A stretch of 64,000 nucleotides of DNA from Franconibacter pulveris DSM 19144 (GCA_000621185.1 JHYZ01000019.1:23044-87043), one strand, 5' to 3'; numbered from the stretch's first letter, positions 35,066-44,922 are shown. The notes: a model not told the origin generated them from the sequence alone. Numbers and translations: made by a program.

Positions 35066-35884
35066 ATGGTGAATGAAGGCAAAGCGTCCGGTCACGGGCG
35101 ACCGATACTGAAGCTCAGCGGCGTTTCAAAAAACTTCGGCGCCGTATCAGCCCTGACGGATATCGATCTGGAAATTTACGCCGGTGAAGTGGTCGCGCTG
35201 GTGGGCGATAACGGCGCAGGCAAATCAACGCTGGTTAAAATCCTGGCTGGCGTGCATCAGCCGACGTCGGGCAGGGTGGAATTTGAAGGGCAGGAGGTGA
35301 ACCTCGACAGCCCGGGCAAAGCGCTGGAGTACGGCATCGCCACGGTGTTTCAGGATCTGGCGCTGTGCGAAAACCTGGATGTAGTCGCCAATCTGTTTTT
35401 AGGCCATGAGCTTTCCGCCTGGCAACTGGATGAAGTGGCGATGGAGGTGCGCGCCTGGACGCTGTTGCAGGAGCTGGCGGCCCGTATTCCTTCCGTGCGC
35501 GAGCCTGTCGCCTCACTCTCCGGCGGCCAGCGGCAGACGGTCGCCATCGCCCGGTCGCTGTTGTTGGATCCGAAAATCGTCATGCTCGATGAGCCTACCG
35601 CCGCGTTGGGGGTCGCCCAGACCGCCGAAGTGCTTAACCTGATAGAGCGCATCCGCGCCCGCGGGCTGGGGGTGATTATTATCAGCCATAACATGGAGGA
35701 CGTACGGGCGGTGGCGGACCGCATCGTGGTGCTGCGCCTGGGGCGCAACACCGGCATCTTTACGCCAGAAGCGTCGAACCAGGAGCTGGTGGCGGCCATT
35801 ACCGGCGCCACGGAAAACGCCGTATCGCGCCGGGTGGAGAGAAAATCCGCCCCCCATCCCGCAGGAAGGGAGGTTAGCCCATGA
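35066..35884 (+). CDS. sugar ABC transporter ATPase (single-domain)
   Basis: 272 residues with one nucleotide-binding domain: Walker A GDNGAGKST, Q-loop VFQDLALC, signature SLSGGQRQT, Walker B VMLDEPTAALG, switch IISHNM. Ribose and xylose systems usually have a double-domain ATPase of about 500 residues; a single copy, acting as a homodimer as in the FrcA type, is seen here. I prefer the ATG at 35066 (AGGGGG box) over one 57 bases earlier without a ribosome site. Confidence 0.88.
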   Translation: MVNEGKASGHGRPILKLSGVSKNFGAVSALTDIDLEIYAGEVVALVGDNGAGKSTLVKILAGVHQPTSGRVEFEGQEVNLDSPGKALEYGIATVFQDLALCENLDVVANLFLGHELSAWQLDEVAMEVRAWTLLQELAARIPSVREPVASLSGGQRQTVAIARSLLLDPKIVMLDEPTAALGVAQTAEVLNLIERIRARGLGVIIISHNMEDVRAVADRIVVLRLGRNTGIFTPEASNQELVAAITGATENAVSRRVERKSAPHPAGREVSP

Positions 35885-37146
35885 CGACGCCTGCCAAAAA
35901 AACGCCTGTCCCAAACCCGCGCGCCGCGCTCGACCGTAGCGACGAACGGTTGCGCCATAACGAGGGCCTTACCGCCATTCTCTATACCTTTATCGACCGG
36001 ATTAAAAGCGGCGACCTTGGGATGATCCCGGTGGTGCTGGGGTTGATTCTTATCTCGGCGGCGTTCAGCCTGCTTAACCCGGTTTACCTGGCGCCCAATA
36101 ATCTGGTGAATATGCTGTTTGACTGCGCCACCGTCGGGTTTATCTCGCTTGGCATCGTGTGCGTGTTGATGCTCGGCGAAATCGACCTTTCCGTCGGTTC
36201 GATGAGCGGCCTGGCTTCCGCCATTATCGGGGTGCTGTGGGTCAACCACGGGTGGCCTGTTGCGGGGGCTATTGTGGCGGCGCTGATAACCGGGGCGCTG
36301 GTAGGCCTGGTTTACGCCCAGCTCTATACCCGCCTCGGCATGCCAAGCTTTGTCGCGACGCTTGCCGGGCTGCTGGCCCTGCTGGGGATGCAGCTTTATA
36401 TTCTGGGGCCGTCCGGCAGCATTAACTTGCCCTATATTTCGCCGCTGGTGCGCTTTGGCCAGGTGATGGTGATGCCCGATGCGCTCGCCTACCTGGCGGC
36501 CCTGATCCCGGGAGTGGTGATGATAGCGCAGGGGCTGAAAACCCGCGCCCGACGCGAGCAGGTCAACCTCTCTTCGGAGCCGATGAGCGCGCTGCTGATT
36601 CGCGCCATTGTGCTGACGGCTATCTTTGAATTCGCCGTCTTTTACCTCAACCTCGGGCGCGGCGTGCCCTGGATTTTCGGCCTGTTCGTGGTGTTTGCAG
36701 CGCTGCTTAACTACGCCCTTAAGCGCACCAAATGGGGACGCTCGATGTTCGCTATCGGCGGCAACCGCGAAGCGGCGCGTCGTTCGGGCATCAACGTGCG
36801 GGCCATTTACATTAGCGCCTTTATGCTCTGCACCACCTTTGCCACCGCAGGCGGAATTCTGGCCGCCGCCCGGCTCGCCTCTGCCAGCCAGCAGGCGGGG
36901 ACGGGCGACGTGAACCTTAACGCCATCGCGGCGGCGGTGATTGGCGGCACCAGCCTGTTCGGCGGGCGGGGCAGCGCCTGGTCTGCGCTGCTGGGGATTA
37001 TCGTTATTCAGTCCATCTCCAACGGCCTGACGCTGCTGAACCTGCCGTCTTCCCTGCGCTACATGATTACGGGCGGCGTGCTCGCTATCGCCGTTATCGT
37101 CGATTCCCTCGCCCGGCGCACGCGCGTCTCGCACGGCCGCGCCTGA
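35881..37146 (+). CDS. sugar ABC transporter permease (XylH/RbsC type)
   Basis: 421 residues, about ten or more helices. [22 protein letters not shown] and [13 protein letters not shown], followed by the late [17 protein letters not shown], are diagnostic of the monosaccharide permease family. The N-terminal 40 residues are a hydrophilic extension. Translationally coupled to the ATPase gene by ATGA. Confidence 0.9.
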   Translation: MTTPAKKTPVPNPRAALDRSDERLRHNEGLTAILYTFIDRIKSGDLGMIPVVLGLILISAAFSLLNPVYLAPNNLVNMLFDCATVGFISLGIVCVLMLGEIDLSVGSMSGLASAIIGVLWVNHGWPVAGAIVAALITGALVGLVYAQLYTRLGMPSFVATLAGLLALLGMQLYILGPSGSINLPYISPLVRFGQVMVMPDALAYLAALIPGVVMIAQGLKTRARREQVNLSSEPMSALLIRAIVLTAIFEFAVFYLNLGRGVPWIFGLFVVFAALLNYALKRTKWGRSMFAIGGNREAARRSGINVRAIYISAFMLCTTFATAGGILAAARLASASQQAGTGDVNLNAIAAAVIGGTSLFGGRGSAWSALLGIIVIQSISNGLTLLNLPSSLRYMITGGVLAIAVIVDSLARRTRVSHGRA

Positions 37147-37165
37147 GTCTTTACAGGAGAAACCC

Positions 37166-37894
37166 ATGCTTGATCCCTTTGAGAATAAAGTTGTCGCCAT
37201 CACCGGCGCCGCCTCAGGCATTGGCCTTGAGTGCGCCCGCACCTTTCTCGCCGCAGGGGCGAAGGTGGTGCTGATTGACCGGGCGCGCGACAGGCTGGAG
37301 CAGCTCACCCGCGAGATGGGCGACGGGGCGTTTGCGCTGGTTATCGACCTGCTAAAGCCGCAGGAGGTTTCCGGCATGTTGCAGGGCATCCTTGATGCGG
37401 CAGGGGGGCTGGATATTTTCCACGCCAATGCCGGCGCCTATGTGGGCGGGCCGATTGAAGCGGGCAACCCGGACGACTGGGACCGCATGCTCAACCTGAA
37501 TATCAATGCGGCGTTTCGCTCCGTGCACGCGGTGCTGCCGCATATGATCGCGCAAAAATCGGGCGACATTCTCTTCACTAGTTCGATAGCGGGTGTCGTG
37601 CCGGTTATCTGGGAGCCGATTTATACAGCCTCGAAATTTGCCGTTCAGGCGTTTGTTCACACCACGCGTCGGCAGGTTGCGAAGTATGGCATACGCGTGG
37701 GGGCGGTGCTGCCCGGCCCGGTGGTGACCGCGCTGCTGGATGACTGGCCGAAAGAGAAAATGGAAGAGGCGCTGGCGAACGGCAGCCTGATGCAGCCGAA
37801 AGAGGTGGCGGAGGCTATCTTGTTTATGGTGACCCGACCGCGAAACGTCACGGTGCGCGATCTGGTCATTCTGCCTAACAGCGTGGATCTGTGA
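37166..37894 (+). CDS. rbtD: ribitol 2-dehydrogenase
   Basis: 242-residue short-chain dehydrogenase that oxidises ribitol to D-ribulose with NAD. Cofactor motif [19 protein letters not shown] motif [11 protein letters not shown], catalytic Ser in [12 protein letters not shown] and Tyr-x-x-x-Lys in YTASKFAVQ. The sequence runs almost colinear with Klebsiella RbtD, including the ending [20 protein letters not shown]. An AGGAG box precedes it, 20 bases after the permease gene. Confidence 0.95.
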   Translation: MLDPFENKVVAITGAASGIGLECARTFLAAGAKVVLIDRARDRLEQLTREMGDGAFALVIDLLKPQEVSGMLQGILDAAGGLDIFHANAGAYVGGPIEAGNPDDWDRMLNLNINAAFRSVHAVLPHMIAQKSGDILFTSSIAGVVPVIWEPIYTASKFAVQAFVHTTRRQVAKYGIRVGAVLPGPVVTALLDDWPKEKMEEALANGSLMQPKEVAEAILFMVTRPRNVTVRDLVILPNSVDL

Positions 37895-37936
37895 CGTGAC
37901 ACTGTAACCCATTGGCCGGACGACAACGGAGAAACG

Positions 37937-39568
37937 ATGAATAACGAAGCGCAGAACAGGGGCAACGTCGACGATAACATTCTTATTGGCGTGGATGTCG
38001 GCACCGCCAGCGCGCGCGCCGGCGTGTTCGACGCCGAAGGCGAGATGCTGGCGACGGCGAAACGGGACATTTCCCTGTTTTATGGCGATGGACAGGCGGT
38101 TGAGCAGTCGAGCCGGGACATCTGGCAGGCGGTTTGCGATGCGGTAAAAGAGGCGCTCGGGCTTGCCGGGGTGAAGCCCGGCCAGGTTGCCGGCATTGGG
38201 TTTGATGCCACCTGTTCGCTGGTGGTGCTGGGCGAAGGGGGCGCGCCGCTGGCGGTGGGCGACAGCCACGACCCGGATCGCAATATCATCGTCTGGATGG
38301 ATCATCGCGCCACTGAACAGGCGGAGCGGATTACTGCGCTGAATCACCCGGTGCTGCGTTATGTGGGCGGCATTATTTCGCCGGAAATGGAAACCCCTAA
38401 GCTCCTCTGGCTGAAAGAGCACCGCCGGGCAACGTATGATAACGCGTGGCAGTTTTTTGACCTGGCTGATTTTCTTACCTGGCGAGCGACGGGCGACCTT
38501 GCCCGTTCCAGCTGCACCGTCACCTGCAAGTGGACTTATCTCAGCCATGAGCAACGCTGGGACGAAAGCTATTTCCGCCAGGTTGGTCTTGAGGAGCTGG
38601 CTGACGAAGGGTTCAGCCGCATCGGCCAGCATATTGTCGAACCGGGAACGCGCTGCGCAAACGGCCTGACCGAAGAGGCCGCCGTCCAGCTTGGTCTGCT
38701 GCCCGGCACGCCCGTCGCCGCCGGCATTATCGATGCGCATGCGGGCGGCATCGGGACGGCGGGCGTAAAAGGCGGCCCCGCCGGGAACCTGGCCTATGTG
38801 TTTGGCACCTCTTCCTGCACGATGACCTCAACCCACGAACCGGTCTTTATTCCCGGCATATGGGGGCCGTACTATTCCGCCATGGTGCCGGGCATGTGGC
38901 TGAACGAAGGGGGGCAGAGCGCGGCGGGGGCGGCCATCGACAGGCTGCTGTCGCTCCATCCGGCAGCGCGCGACGCTCAGGCGCAGGCAAATCAGCGCGG
39001 CGTCCCGCTGCCGGTCTGGCTGGCGGATCGCGTGCTCGAAAAGGTGGGTTCGGCGTCCGGGGCGGTGGACTATACCAGGGGGATCCACGTCGTGCCGGAG
39101 TTTCTTGGCAACCGTTCGCCTTTTGCCGACCCGCATGCCCGGGCGGTGATTGCTGGCCTCGGGATGGAAAACGAGACGGAAAGCCTGCTGTCGCTCTACG
39201 TTGCCGGCATTTGCAGTATTGGCTACGGGCTGCGCCAGATTATGGATGTTCAGCAGCAGGCGGGCGTGGATACCCAGGCTATTGTGATAAGCGGCGGCGC
39301 CGGTCACCATCCCCTCATCCGGCAACTGCTGGCCGACACGACCGGGCGGACGGTGATCGCCACCAAAGCCCGCGAGCCGGTGCTGCTCGGCTCGGCTATT
39401 CTGGCTGCGGTCGCAGGCGGGGTGGTTGACTCGGTTAGCGACGGGATGAGCCGTTTTTGCGCCGTTGCCGGGGAGTATACGCCCGCGGCGGCCTGGAGCG
39501 AGCGTCACCAGCGACGCTACGCGAGCTTCCTGCGGCTTCAGGAGGCCGCGCGCGGGCTTGACAGCTAG
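37937..39568 (+). CDS. rbtK: D-ribulokinase (FGGY family)
   Basis: 543 residues, the length of ribulokinases. N-terminal IGVDVGTASARAGVFD and the DATCSLVV loop; then the FGGY core with AYVFGTSSCTM and the C-terminal ATP-binding IVISGGAGHHPLIRQLLAD. Phosphorylates D-ribulose to ribulose-5-phosphate, completing ribitol catabolism started by the adjacent dehydrogenase. A GGAG box lies before the ATG. It could also accept L-ribulose, but the rbtD neighbour argues for D-ribulose. Confidence 0.93.
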   Translation: MNNEAQNRGNVDDNILIGVDVGTASARAGVFDAEGEMLATAKRDISLFYGDGQAVEQSSRDIWQAVCDAVKEALGLAGVKPGQVAGIGFDATCSLVVLGEGGAPLAVGDSHDPDRNIIVWMDHRATEQAERITALNHPVLRYVGGIISPEMETPKLLWLKEHRRATYDNAWQFFDLADFLTWRATGDLARSSCTVTCKWTYLSHEQRWDESYFRQVGLEELADEGFSRIGQHIVEPGTRCANGLTEEAAVQLGLLPGTPVAAGIIDAHAGGIGTAGVKGGPAGNLAYVFGTSSCTMTSTHEPVFIPGIWGPYYSAMVPGMWLNEGGQSAAGAAIDRLLSLHPAARDAQAQANQRGVPLPVWLADRVLEKVGSASGAVDYTRGIHVVPEFLGNRSPFADPHARAVIAGLGMENETESLLSLYVAGICSIGYGLRQIMDVQQQAGVDTQAIVISGGAGHHPLIRQLLADTTGRTVIATKAREPVLLGSAILAAVAGGVVDSVSDGMSRFCAVAGEYTPAAAWSERHQRRYASFLRLQEAARGLDS

Positions 39569-39875
39569 CCGTCGGTACCCCGGCAGCGCCATTAACAGAA
39601 AGGCGAACCTTTTCACGCCAGACGGGCTTAACCCGGCATAACGCGATAGCCTTAATGAGGTCACGCTTTCAACGAGCCTGCCGTCATTCACTGCAGCATG
39701 GCCGCATTGTCCGTGCGGGTACTGCGTCGACAGCGCATGAAGGTGCGGATCGAAACCCTATTTCCAGGAAGGGAGCGCATTCCTTTCTATACCTGCCGTT
39801 TCACCTGAGGTATTTTTGGCAGGTTCGTTTTTTGTTACGCAGGCCCGCGCACCGTAATTGATGTGGAGTGTAATG
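39569..39875. other. intergenic region
   Basis: About 305 bases between the ribitol operon and the diguanylate cyclase gene. No convincing gene, repeat or terminator; it must hold the cyclase promoter. Confidence 0.4.
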
Positions 39876-40844
39876 ATGAAGTTTCCCGGTCTTCCTGAAA
39901 ATGAAGAGGAGCGGCTGCAATCGCTCTACATGATGGATCTGCTGGATACCCGGGACGATGAGCGTTTCGAACGCTTAACCCGACTGGCGAAAAAACTTTT
40001 TCAGGTGCCTGTCGCGCTCATTAGTTTGCTTGACCGCGACAGGCAGTGGCTGTTGGCCTGCCAGGGGCTTAGCGAGCGAGAAACGTCGCGAAATGTCTCT
40101 TTTTGCGCGCATGCTATTTTGCAAAAAGGTCCGTTTATTGTTAACGATGCGCGCCAGGATGAGCGCTTTTACGATAACCCGCTGGTGACTGGCGAACCCT
40201 ATATTCGCTTTTACGCAGGCTACCCGGTGCATCTGCCGGATGGCGCAGTGGTGGGAACGATTTGCCTGGTTAACTCAACGCCTCGCACATTCAGTCAGGA
40301 AGATATCGACGCATTACAGGACCTGGCGTTTATCGTGGAAGATGAATTTCAGGTCATCAGCATGGCGATGACCGACAGCCTGACCGGTATTCCTAACCGC
40401 CGCGGCTTTTACCGCCGCGCAGAGAAACGCTTTCACGCCCTGCGAAATCACGGCGCCTCTTTTAGCCTGCTCTTTTTTGATCTGGATAAGTTTAAGCCGA
40501 TTAACGACCTGTGGGGCCATGCCGAGGTCGACCAGGTGCTGAAGGTTTTCGCGACGCATCTGCAACAGCATCTTGGCCCGAAAGATGTCGTGGGGCGGCT
40601 CGGCGGCGATGAGTTCGCCGTGCTGCTGGCAAGCCATAGCGACGCCCGGCGCTTTCTGGCTTCGCTTCATGAAAGCCTGGAGGCGCACAACCAGCGCGCC
40701 GGTAAGCCTTATAACATCAACTACTCTTACGGCATTCTCGACAGCGACGGCGCAAAATATCACTCGTTGCACGAGATGGTAAAAGAGAGCGACAGCGTGA
40801 TGTATTCCCAGAAGCGCAGGAAACAGCTTGAGCAGCGCCGGTAA
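39876..40844 (+). CDS. GAF-GGDEF diguanylate cyclase
   Basis: 322 residues. Residues 15-155 are a GAF sensor (FQVPVALISLLDRDRQWLLA, NVSFCAHAIL, YAGYPVHLPDGAVVGTICLV), then a GGDEF domain with DSLTGIPNRRGF, FFDLDKFKPIND and intact RLGGDEFAVLL. The product-inhibition site five residues before GGDEF reads GPKD instead of RxxD, so feedback by c-di-GMP should be lost. Cytoplasmic, no membrane helix. The ATG at 39876 has a GGAG box 7 bases upstream; an adjacent ATG and a TTG further up are also possible. Confidence 0.92.
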   Translation: MKFPGLPENEEERLQSLYMMDLLDTRDDERFERLTRLAKKLFQVPVALISLLDRDRQWLLACQGLSERETSRNVSFCAHAILQKGPFIVNDARQDERFYDNPLVTGEPYIRFYAGYPVHLPDGAVVGTICLVNSTPRTFSQEDIDALQDLAFIVEDEFQVISMAMTDSLTGIPNRRGFYRRAEKRFHALRNHGASFSLLFFDLDKFKPINDLWGHAEVDQVLKVFATHLQQHLGPKDVVGRLGGDEFAVLLASHSDARRFLASLHESLEAHNQRAGKPYNINYSYGILDSDGAKYHSLHEMVKESDSVMYSQKRRKQLEQRR

Positions 40845-40904
40845 TCCCATGACGCGCCTTTTAACCGCGCAAGCCGTGCGCGGGTTATCCGGGATGCGGC
40901 GGCG

Positions 40905-41699
40905 CTAGCGCTGCGCCGCCTCTTCAGGGAGCAGCATGATCATCTTCAGCGTGCGGTTGCTGGCGAGCTGCCAGCTGACCTGGCGGTAGGAGACCAGGCC
41001 CTGCTGCGCATGCCGGAAGAGGCGCTCGCCCCCTTCGCGCGCTATCACCTGCTGACGCTGCCAGAACGCCTGAAACGGCGCGCTCTCCTGGCTCATCTGG
41101 CGCACAAAGCGGTTGAGCGTTTCATCATGCGGGTAGTGCATGGCGTCGGCCCGCAGCTCCGCCACGATGCGGCTGGCGCGCGTCTCCCAGTCCATCACCA
41201 GTTGCTTCGCCAGCGGATGCAGAAACATAAACCGCATCATATTCGGCACGGCGTCGTTATCGAGCCAGCCGCTGAACAACGCTTGCGCCTGCGGGTTCCA
41301 CGCCAGCATGTTCCAGGTTAAATCGAGCAGATAGCAGGGCTCACTCACCTGATTCACCGCCGCCAGCACCGCCTCCTCAACGACCGGCACCGCCTCTTCG
41401 AGCGGGTCATTTTGCAGCGCGAGGCGAAAAAGATAGCTTCTTTCCGTCGGTTTCATCTTCAGCGCCGCAGCAATATTCGAAAGCGTCTGCGCGGAAATCG
41501 AGATTTCTCTGCCTTGCTCAATCCACGTATACCAGGTGGTGCTGATGCCGCTGAGCTGCGCCACCTCTTCGCGCCGCAGGCCGCGCGTGCGTCGCCGTGC
41601 CGTCACGGGCAACCCGAGCATATCGGGCGAGGTGTTTTCCCGCTGGGTGCGTAAAAAAGCGCCCAACGCTTTCGGGCCGGAAAGCGGGGTGGTTTCCAT
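40905..41699 (-). CDS. XRE-family regulator with MmyB-like C-terminal domain
   Basis: 264 residues. Helix-turn-helix at about residues 38-75 (GLRREEVAQLSGISTTWYTWIEQGR), then the ligand-binding domain of MmyB-like proteins (YLLDLTWNMLAWNPQAQALFSGW, NMMRFMFLHPLAKQLVMDWE). In related proteins this domain is PAS-like and binds fatty-acid-like ligands. Divergent from yafE with about 105 bases between start codons, so it probably controls itself and yafE. Confidence 0.9.
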   Translation of the reverse strand: METTPLSGPKALGAFLRTQRENTSPDMLGLPVTARRRTRGLRREEVAQLSGISTTWYTWIEQGREISISAQTLSNIAAALKMKPTERSYLFRLALQNDPLEEAVPVVEEAVLAAVNQVSEPCYLLDLTWNMLAWNPQAQALFSGWLDNDAVPNMMRFMFLHPLAKQLVMDWETRASRIVAELRADAMHYPHDETLNRFVRQMSQESAPFQAFWQRQQVIAREGGERLFRHAQQGLVSYRQVSWQLASNRTLKMIMLLPEEAAQR

Positions 41700-41804
41700 G
41701 CGTGGTACTCCCTGATACCAGTATAAGTAGCAATATTGTACCCGTATAAAGCGCGCAGTATAGTCATTTCACAGAGCGGTTTTCCTCACCATAAGGCGAT
41801 AAAA

Positions 41805-42566
41805 ATGACAGCAAAAACACACGAAGCATTAGTCGGCGCCCAGTTTGGCGGCCAGGCGCAGGCCTACCTGCAAAGCAGTGTTCATGCGCAGGGTAAAGAT
41901 TTAGAGCGGCTGGCCGTCTGGCTCAGCGATAAGCCGGACGCCGTGGTGCTGGATATTGGCTGCGGAGCAGGGCACGCCAGCTTTGCCGCCGCGCAGAAAG
42001 CGGCTCATGTCACCGCTTACGATCTGTCAGACAGTATGCTGGCCGTGGTGCGGGAGGCGGCGCTGGCGCGGGGGTTAAATAATATTGCCACCCGTCAGGG
42101 CCAGGCGGAGGCGTTGCCTTTCCCGGCGGCGAGTTTCGACGTGGTGATAAGCCGCTATTCCGCTCACCACTGGCACGACGTCGGCATGGCGCTGCGCGAG
42201 GTAAAGCGGGTACTGAAGCCGGGCGGCGAGTTTATTTTGATGGACATCGCGTCCCCCGGCCAGCCGGTGCGCGACGTCTGGTTACAGACGGTGGAGATGC
42301 TGCGCGACCCTTCGCATGTGCATAACTATTCGCAGGGAGAGTGGCTGCGGCTGGTCAACGAGAGCGGCATGACGGTGCAGGAGATGGTGGCGGGCCGCCA
42401 GGCGCTGGAATTCAGCGCCTGGGTTGAACGAATGAAAACGCCCGCCGCGCTGGTGGAGGCGATTCGCCTGTTGCAGCAAACCGTTTCCGATGACGTCAAA
42501 ACCTACTTCGCCATTGAGGACGATGGGTCTTTTACGCCGGATACCATTATGTTCCGGGCGCGATAG
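41805..42566 (+). CDS. yafE: SAM-dependent methyltransferase YafE
   Basis: 253 residues of the class I methyltransferase fold. SAM-binding motif LDIGCGAGHASFAAAQ, motif II YDLSDSML, and VISRYSAHHWHDVGMALREVKRVLKPGG, which is nearly identical in E. coli YafE as I remember it. The start at 41805 matches the family start; an upstream in-frame extension has no homology. The substrate is unknown. Divergent from an XRE-type regulator. Confidence 0.9.
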   Translation: MTAKTHEALVGAQFGGQAQAYLQSSVHAQGKDLERLAVWLSDKPDAVVLDIGCGAGHASFAAAQKAAHVTAYDLSDSMLAVVREAALARGLNNIATRQGQAEALPFPAASFDVVISRYSAHHWHDVGMALREVKRVLKPGGEFILMDIASPGQPVRDVWLQTVEMLRDPSHVHNYSQGEWLRLVNESGMTVQEMVAGRQALEFSAWVERMKTPAALVEAIRLLQQTVSDDVKTYFAIEDDGSFTPDTIMFRAR

Positions 42567-42582
42567 ACGGGCTTTATCGTTT

Positions 42583-42607
42583 AAAAGCCAGTCCTGGACT
42601 GGCTTTT
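42583..42607. terminator. bidirectional Rho-independent terminator
   Basis: AAAAGCCAGTCC / GGACTGGCTTTT with a one-base loop, between convergent yafE and an acetyltransferase gene. A and T runs on both sides. Confidence 0.88.
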
Positions 42608-42610
42608 GCG

Positions 42611-43231
42611 TTATTTAGCGGGCCTGATAACCGGAATATGCGGCGCGGCGTCGGCAGGCAGGTGCCCCGTCAGCCGCGGATCTTCCTGCACCTCGACCTG
42701 CACCGCGTAAGGACGAAAGCCGGAGCGGATATAAAAGCCCAGCGCCGAAGGGTGGTCGAACGTGCAGGTGTGCACCCAGAAGCGTTTAATAGGCCGCGAC
42801 CACGCAAGTGCAATGGCCTGATTCATAATCGCCCGGCCAAAACCTTTGCCGGTCGTATTTGGCGTCAGCCCGAGAAACACCAGTTCGCACGCGTCCGGCT
42901 CGCTGAAATCGAGCTCCAGAATGCCGATATCCTCTTCCTTTTCTTTAATCACATACACCTCCACGCTTTCGCGGTTCAGGATGGCGCGAAGCTTCTCATC
43001 TTCCATCAGGATGCGTGAGTACCATAGCCAGGCGGAGCCGACCTGGCGAAACAGAGTCCGGTAAGCCTCAAGCTTCGGGTTACGCAGCTTTACCAGCGTG
43101 ACGCCTGCGGGCAGCGGGGCGTTTGCTGTTTCCGGCTTGCTCAGCATTTCGAGGCAGGTCACCACGCTTGCGACATGGCCGGGCGCGACACGGGAATACC
43201 CAACGGGCAGTGTGCTGTCTGAATGCGTCAT
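42611..43231 (-). CDS. GNAT-family N-acetyltransferase
   Basis: 206 residues. Acetyl-CoA-binding motif A is LTPNTTGKGFGRAIMNQAI and motif B is VHTCTFDHPSALGFYIRSGF. An N-terminal 60-residue part is outside the GNAT core. The acceptor cannot be predicted from sequence. It stands alone, ending at the shared terminator. Confidence 0.87.
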   Translation of the reverse strand: MTHSDSTLPVGYSRVAPGHVASVVTCLEMLSKPETANAPLPAGVTLVKLRNPKLEAYRTLFRQVGSAWLWYSRILMEDEKLRAILNRESVEVYVIKEKEEDIGILELDFSEPDACELVFLGLTPNTTGKGFGRAIMNQAIALAWSRPIKRFWVHTCTFDHPSALGFYIRSGFRPYAVQVEVQEDPRLTGHLPADAAPHIPVIRPAK

Positions 43232-43392
43232 ACGCGTTTCCTTTTATAGCGTTTTATAGCGTTTTGCAGGTGGCGATGCTTATTGAGCGCGCTGATAAAA
43301 CCTACTGTCCCGCTGCCGTTATGGCTACCTGTTTTTGCGACATTTTTTAAATACAGAACAATGAGATGCCACAGCCTTATTTTGCCGGATAG

Positions 43393-44304
43393 CTAGCTGA
43401 TAAGGCTTCGCAGCACATGCTTTAACCAGTCCGTGGCCTCACTTTTGCCGCTGCGTTGATGCGAGTAGATTTTCACCTCAAAAGGCGGCACGGCGAAAGG
43501 CAGCGCAAACAGCGTGATACCGGCCGCCGACGCCAGCCGGGCGGCGGCGAAGCGGGGCATCGCCATCAACAGATCGCTCTGTGCGACAATAAACGGCGCG
43601 CTCAGCATGGAGGGCGTTTTCAGGGTGACCTGCCGCGTATAGCCCATGCGCTCCAGCTGTAAATCCAGAATGCCCTGGCTTTCATTCCACGGAGTGACCA
43701 CCAGATGGCGGGCCGCCAGATAATCCTCCAGCGTCATGCGCGTACGGCGGGCGTGACTGATGACCACATACTCATCCTCAAACCAGTCAATCGCGTCCAG
43801 TTCAGGCGGCGTAACGTCGTCAGGCGCGCTAAAGCCCAGCGCCAGGTCCACTTCGCCGGCGAGCAGTTCGTTCAGCGCCGGGCTGTGCGGCAAATAGCGC
43901 AGCTCAAAGCGCACGCCTGGCGCGCTGCGCTCAAGTTCGCTTATCAGTGTGGGGAAGATGCAGAATGCCGTGTAGTCCGTAATGGCAATCTGGAAGCAAT
44001 GGCGGCTGGTTGAGGGATCAAAGGCGGGACGGGGCGAAAGCTGCTGGTTCAGCGCGCCCAGCGCTGAGGCTATCGACGGCGCCAGTTCGCAGGCATAAAC
44101 GCTGGGGCACATGTTGTGCCCCTCACGGTAAAAGAGCGGGTCGTTAAAAAAGGCGCGCAGTCTTGATAAGGCATGGCTTAGCGCCGACGTGCTCATAAAG
44201 AGTTCATCCGCGGCGCGCTTCACAGAGCGGTGGCGAAACACCGCATCAAACACAGGCAGCAGGTTGAGATCGAGTTTTCGGAGCGCCGGATGCATAACAT
44301 TCAT
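43393..44304 (-). CDS. LysR-family transcriptional regulator
   Basis: About 303 residues: HTH at RSVKRAADELFMSTSALSHALSRLR, then a co-inducer domain (RHCFQIAITDYTAFCIFPTLI, LRYLPHSPALNELLAGEVDLALGF). It belongs to the NodD/LeuO-like branch, judging by KLDLNLLPVFDAVFRHRSV. Start sites are ambiguous: GTG at 44325, ATG at 44304 or ATG at 44295; none has a strong ribosome box. Divergent from the SSAT-like acetyltransferase gene, its likely target. Confidence 0.88.
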   Translation of the reverse strand: MNVMHPALRKLDLNLLPVFDAVFRHRSVKRAADELFMSTSALSHALSRLRAFFNDPLFYREGHNMCPSVYACELAPSIASALGALNQQLSPRPAFDPSTSRHCFQIAITDYTAFCIFPTLISELERSAPGVRFELRYLPHSPALNELLAGEVDLALGFSAPDDVTPPELDAIDWFEDEYVVISHARRTRMTLEDYLAARHLVVTPWNESQGILDLQLERMGYTRQVTLKTPSMLSAPFIVAQSDLLMAMPRFAAARLASAAGITLFALPFAVPPFEVKIYSHQRSGKSEATDWLKHVLRSLIS

Positions 44305-44388
44305 CTTTTGTTGAGATAGTTGCACTTCATGCAGGGCACAATAGCGCTTATGCTTGTCAGCCTCAATTCAGGAAAGACAGGAAAAGCC

Positions 44389-44868
44389 ATGAGTATCAGC
44401 ATCCGTGAAGCGCGCCCCGCCGACGCAGAAGTGATTTACAACATGATTTACGAACTGGCGGTCTACGAAAAAGCGCCGCAAGAGGTGGTGACCAGCCCGC
44501 AGGAGATCCGCGAGACGCTGTTTGGCGCCCAGAGTAAAACGGAAGCGCTGATCTGCGAAGCGGATGGCGTGACGATAGGCTATGCCGTCTTCTTTACCAG
44601 CTACTCCACCTGGCTTGGCCGCAACGGCATTTATCTGGAAGATCTCTATGTCTCGCCTGACGCCCGCGGCCAGGGGGCGGGCAAAGCGCTTATCAAGCAC
44701 ATCGCCCGTCTGGCGGTGCAGCGCAAGTGCGGTCGACTGGAGTGGAGCGTGCTCGACTGGAACCAGCCGGCGATTGATTTTTATCTCGGTATCGGCGCGC
44801 TGCCCCAGAGCGAATGGGTGCGCTACCGCCTGGATGGCGAAGCGTTGCTTAATTTCGCAGAGCGTTAA
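44389..44868 (+). CDS. GNAT acetyltransferase, diamine/thialysine (SSAT-like)
   Basis: 159 residues. The layout matches spermidine/spermine acetyltransferase relatives: SIREARPADAEVIYNMIYEL, LAVYEKAP, YLEDLYVSPDARGQGAGKAL (acetyl-CoA loop) and WSVLDWNQPAIDFYLGIGA. Probable substrates are small amines or thialysine. An AGGA box lies just before the ATG. Divergent from a LysR gene; ends near a terminator shared with the sugar-porter operon. Confidence 0.88.
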   Translation: MSISIREARPADAEVIYNMIYELAVYEKAPQEVVTSPQEIRETLFGAQSKTEALICEADGVTIGYAVFFTSYSTWLGRNGIYLEDLYVSPDARGQGAGKALIKHIARLAVQRKCGRLEWSVLDWNQPAIDFYLGIGALPQSEWVRYRLDGEALLNFAER

Positions 44869-44922
44869 ACGCGCAAAGCCACTGAAGATGTAAATCCGCG
44901 TCGTTGAGGGGTGGTAATCACG

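Noticed and set aside
35350..37428. 692-codon open frame on the minus strand
   Set aside because: It lies wholly opposite the ATPase, permease and ribitol dehydrogenase genes, has low-complexity His/Arg/Gln-rich composition and no domains; an antisense shadow of high-GC codons.
37352..38740. 462-codon minus-strand frame opposite rbtD/rbtK
   Set aside because: Both genes on the other strand are clearly recognised; the translation has no family features.
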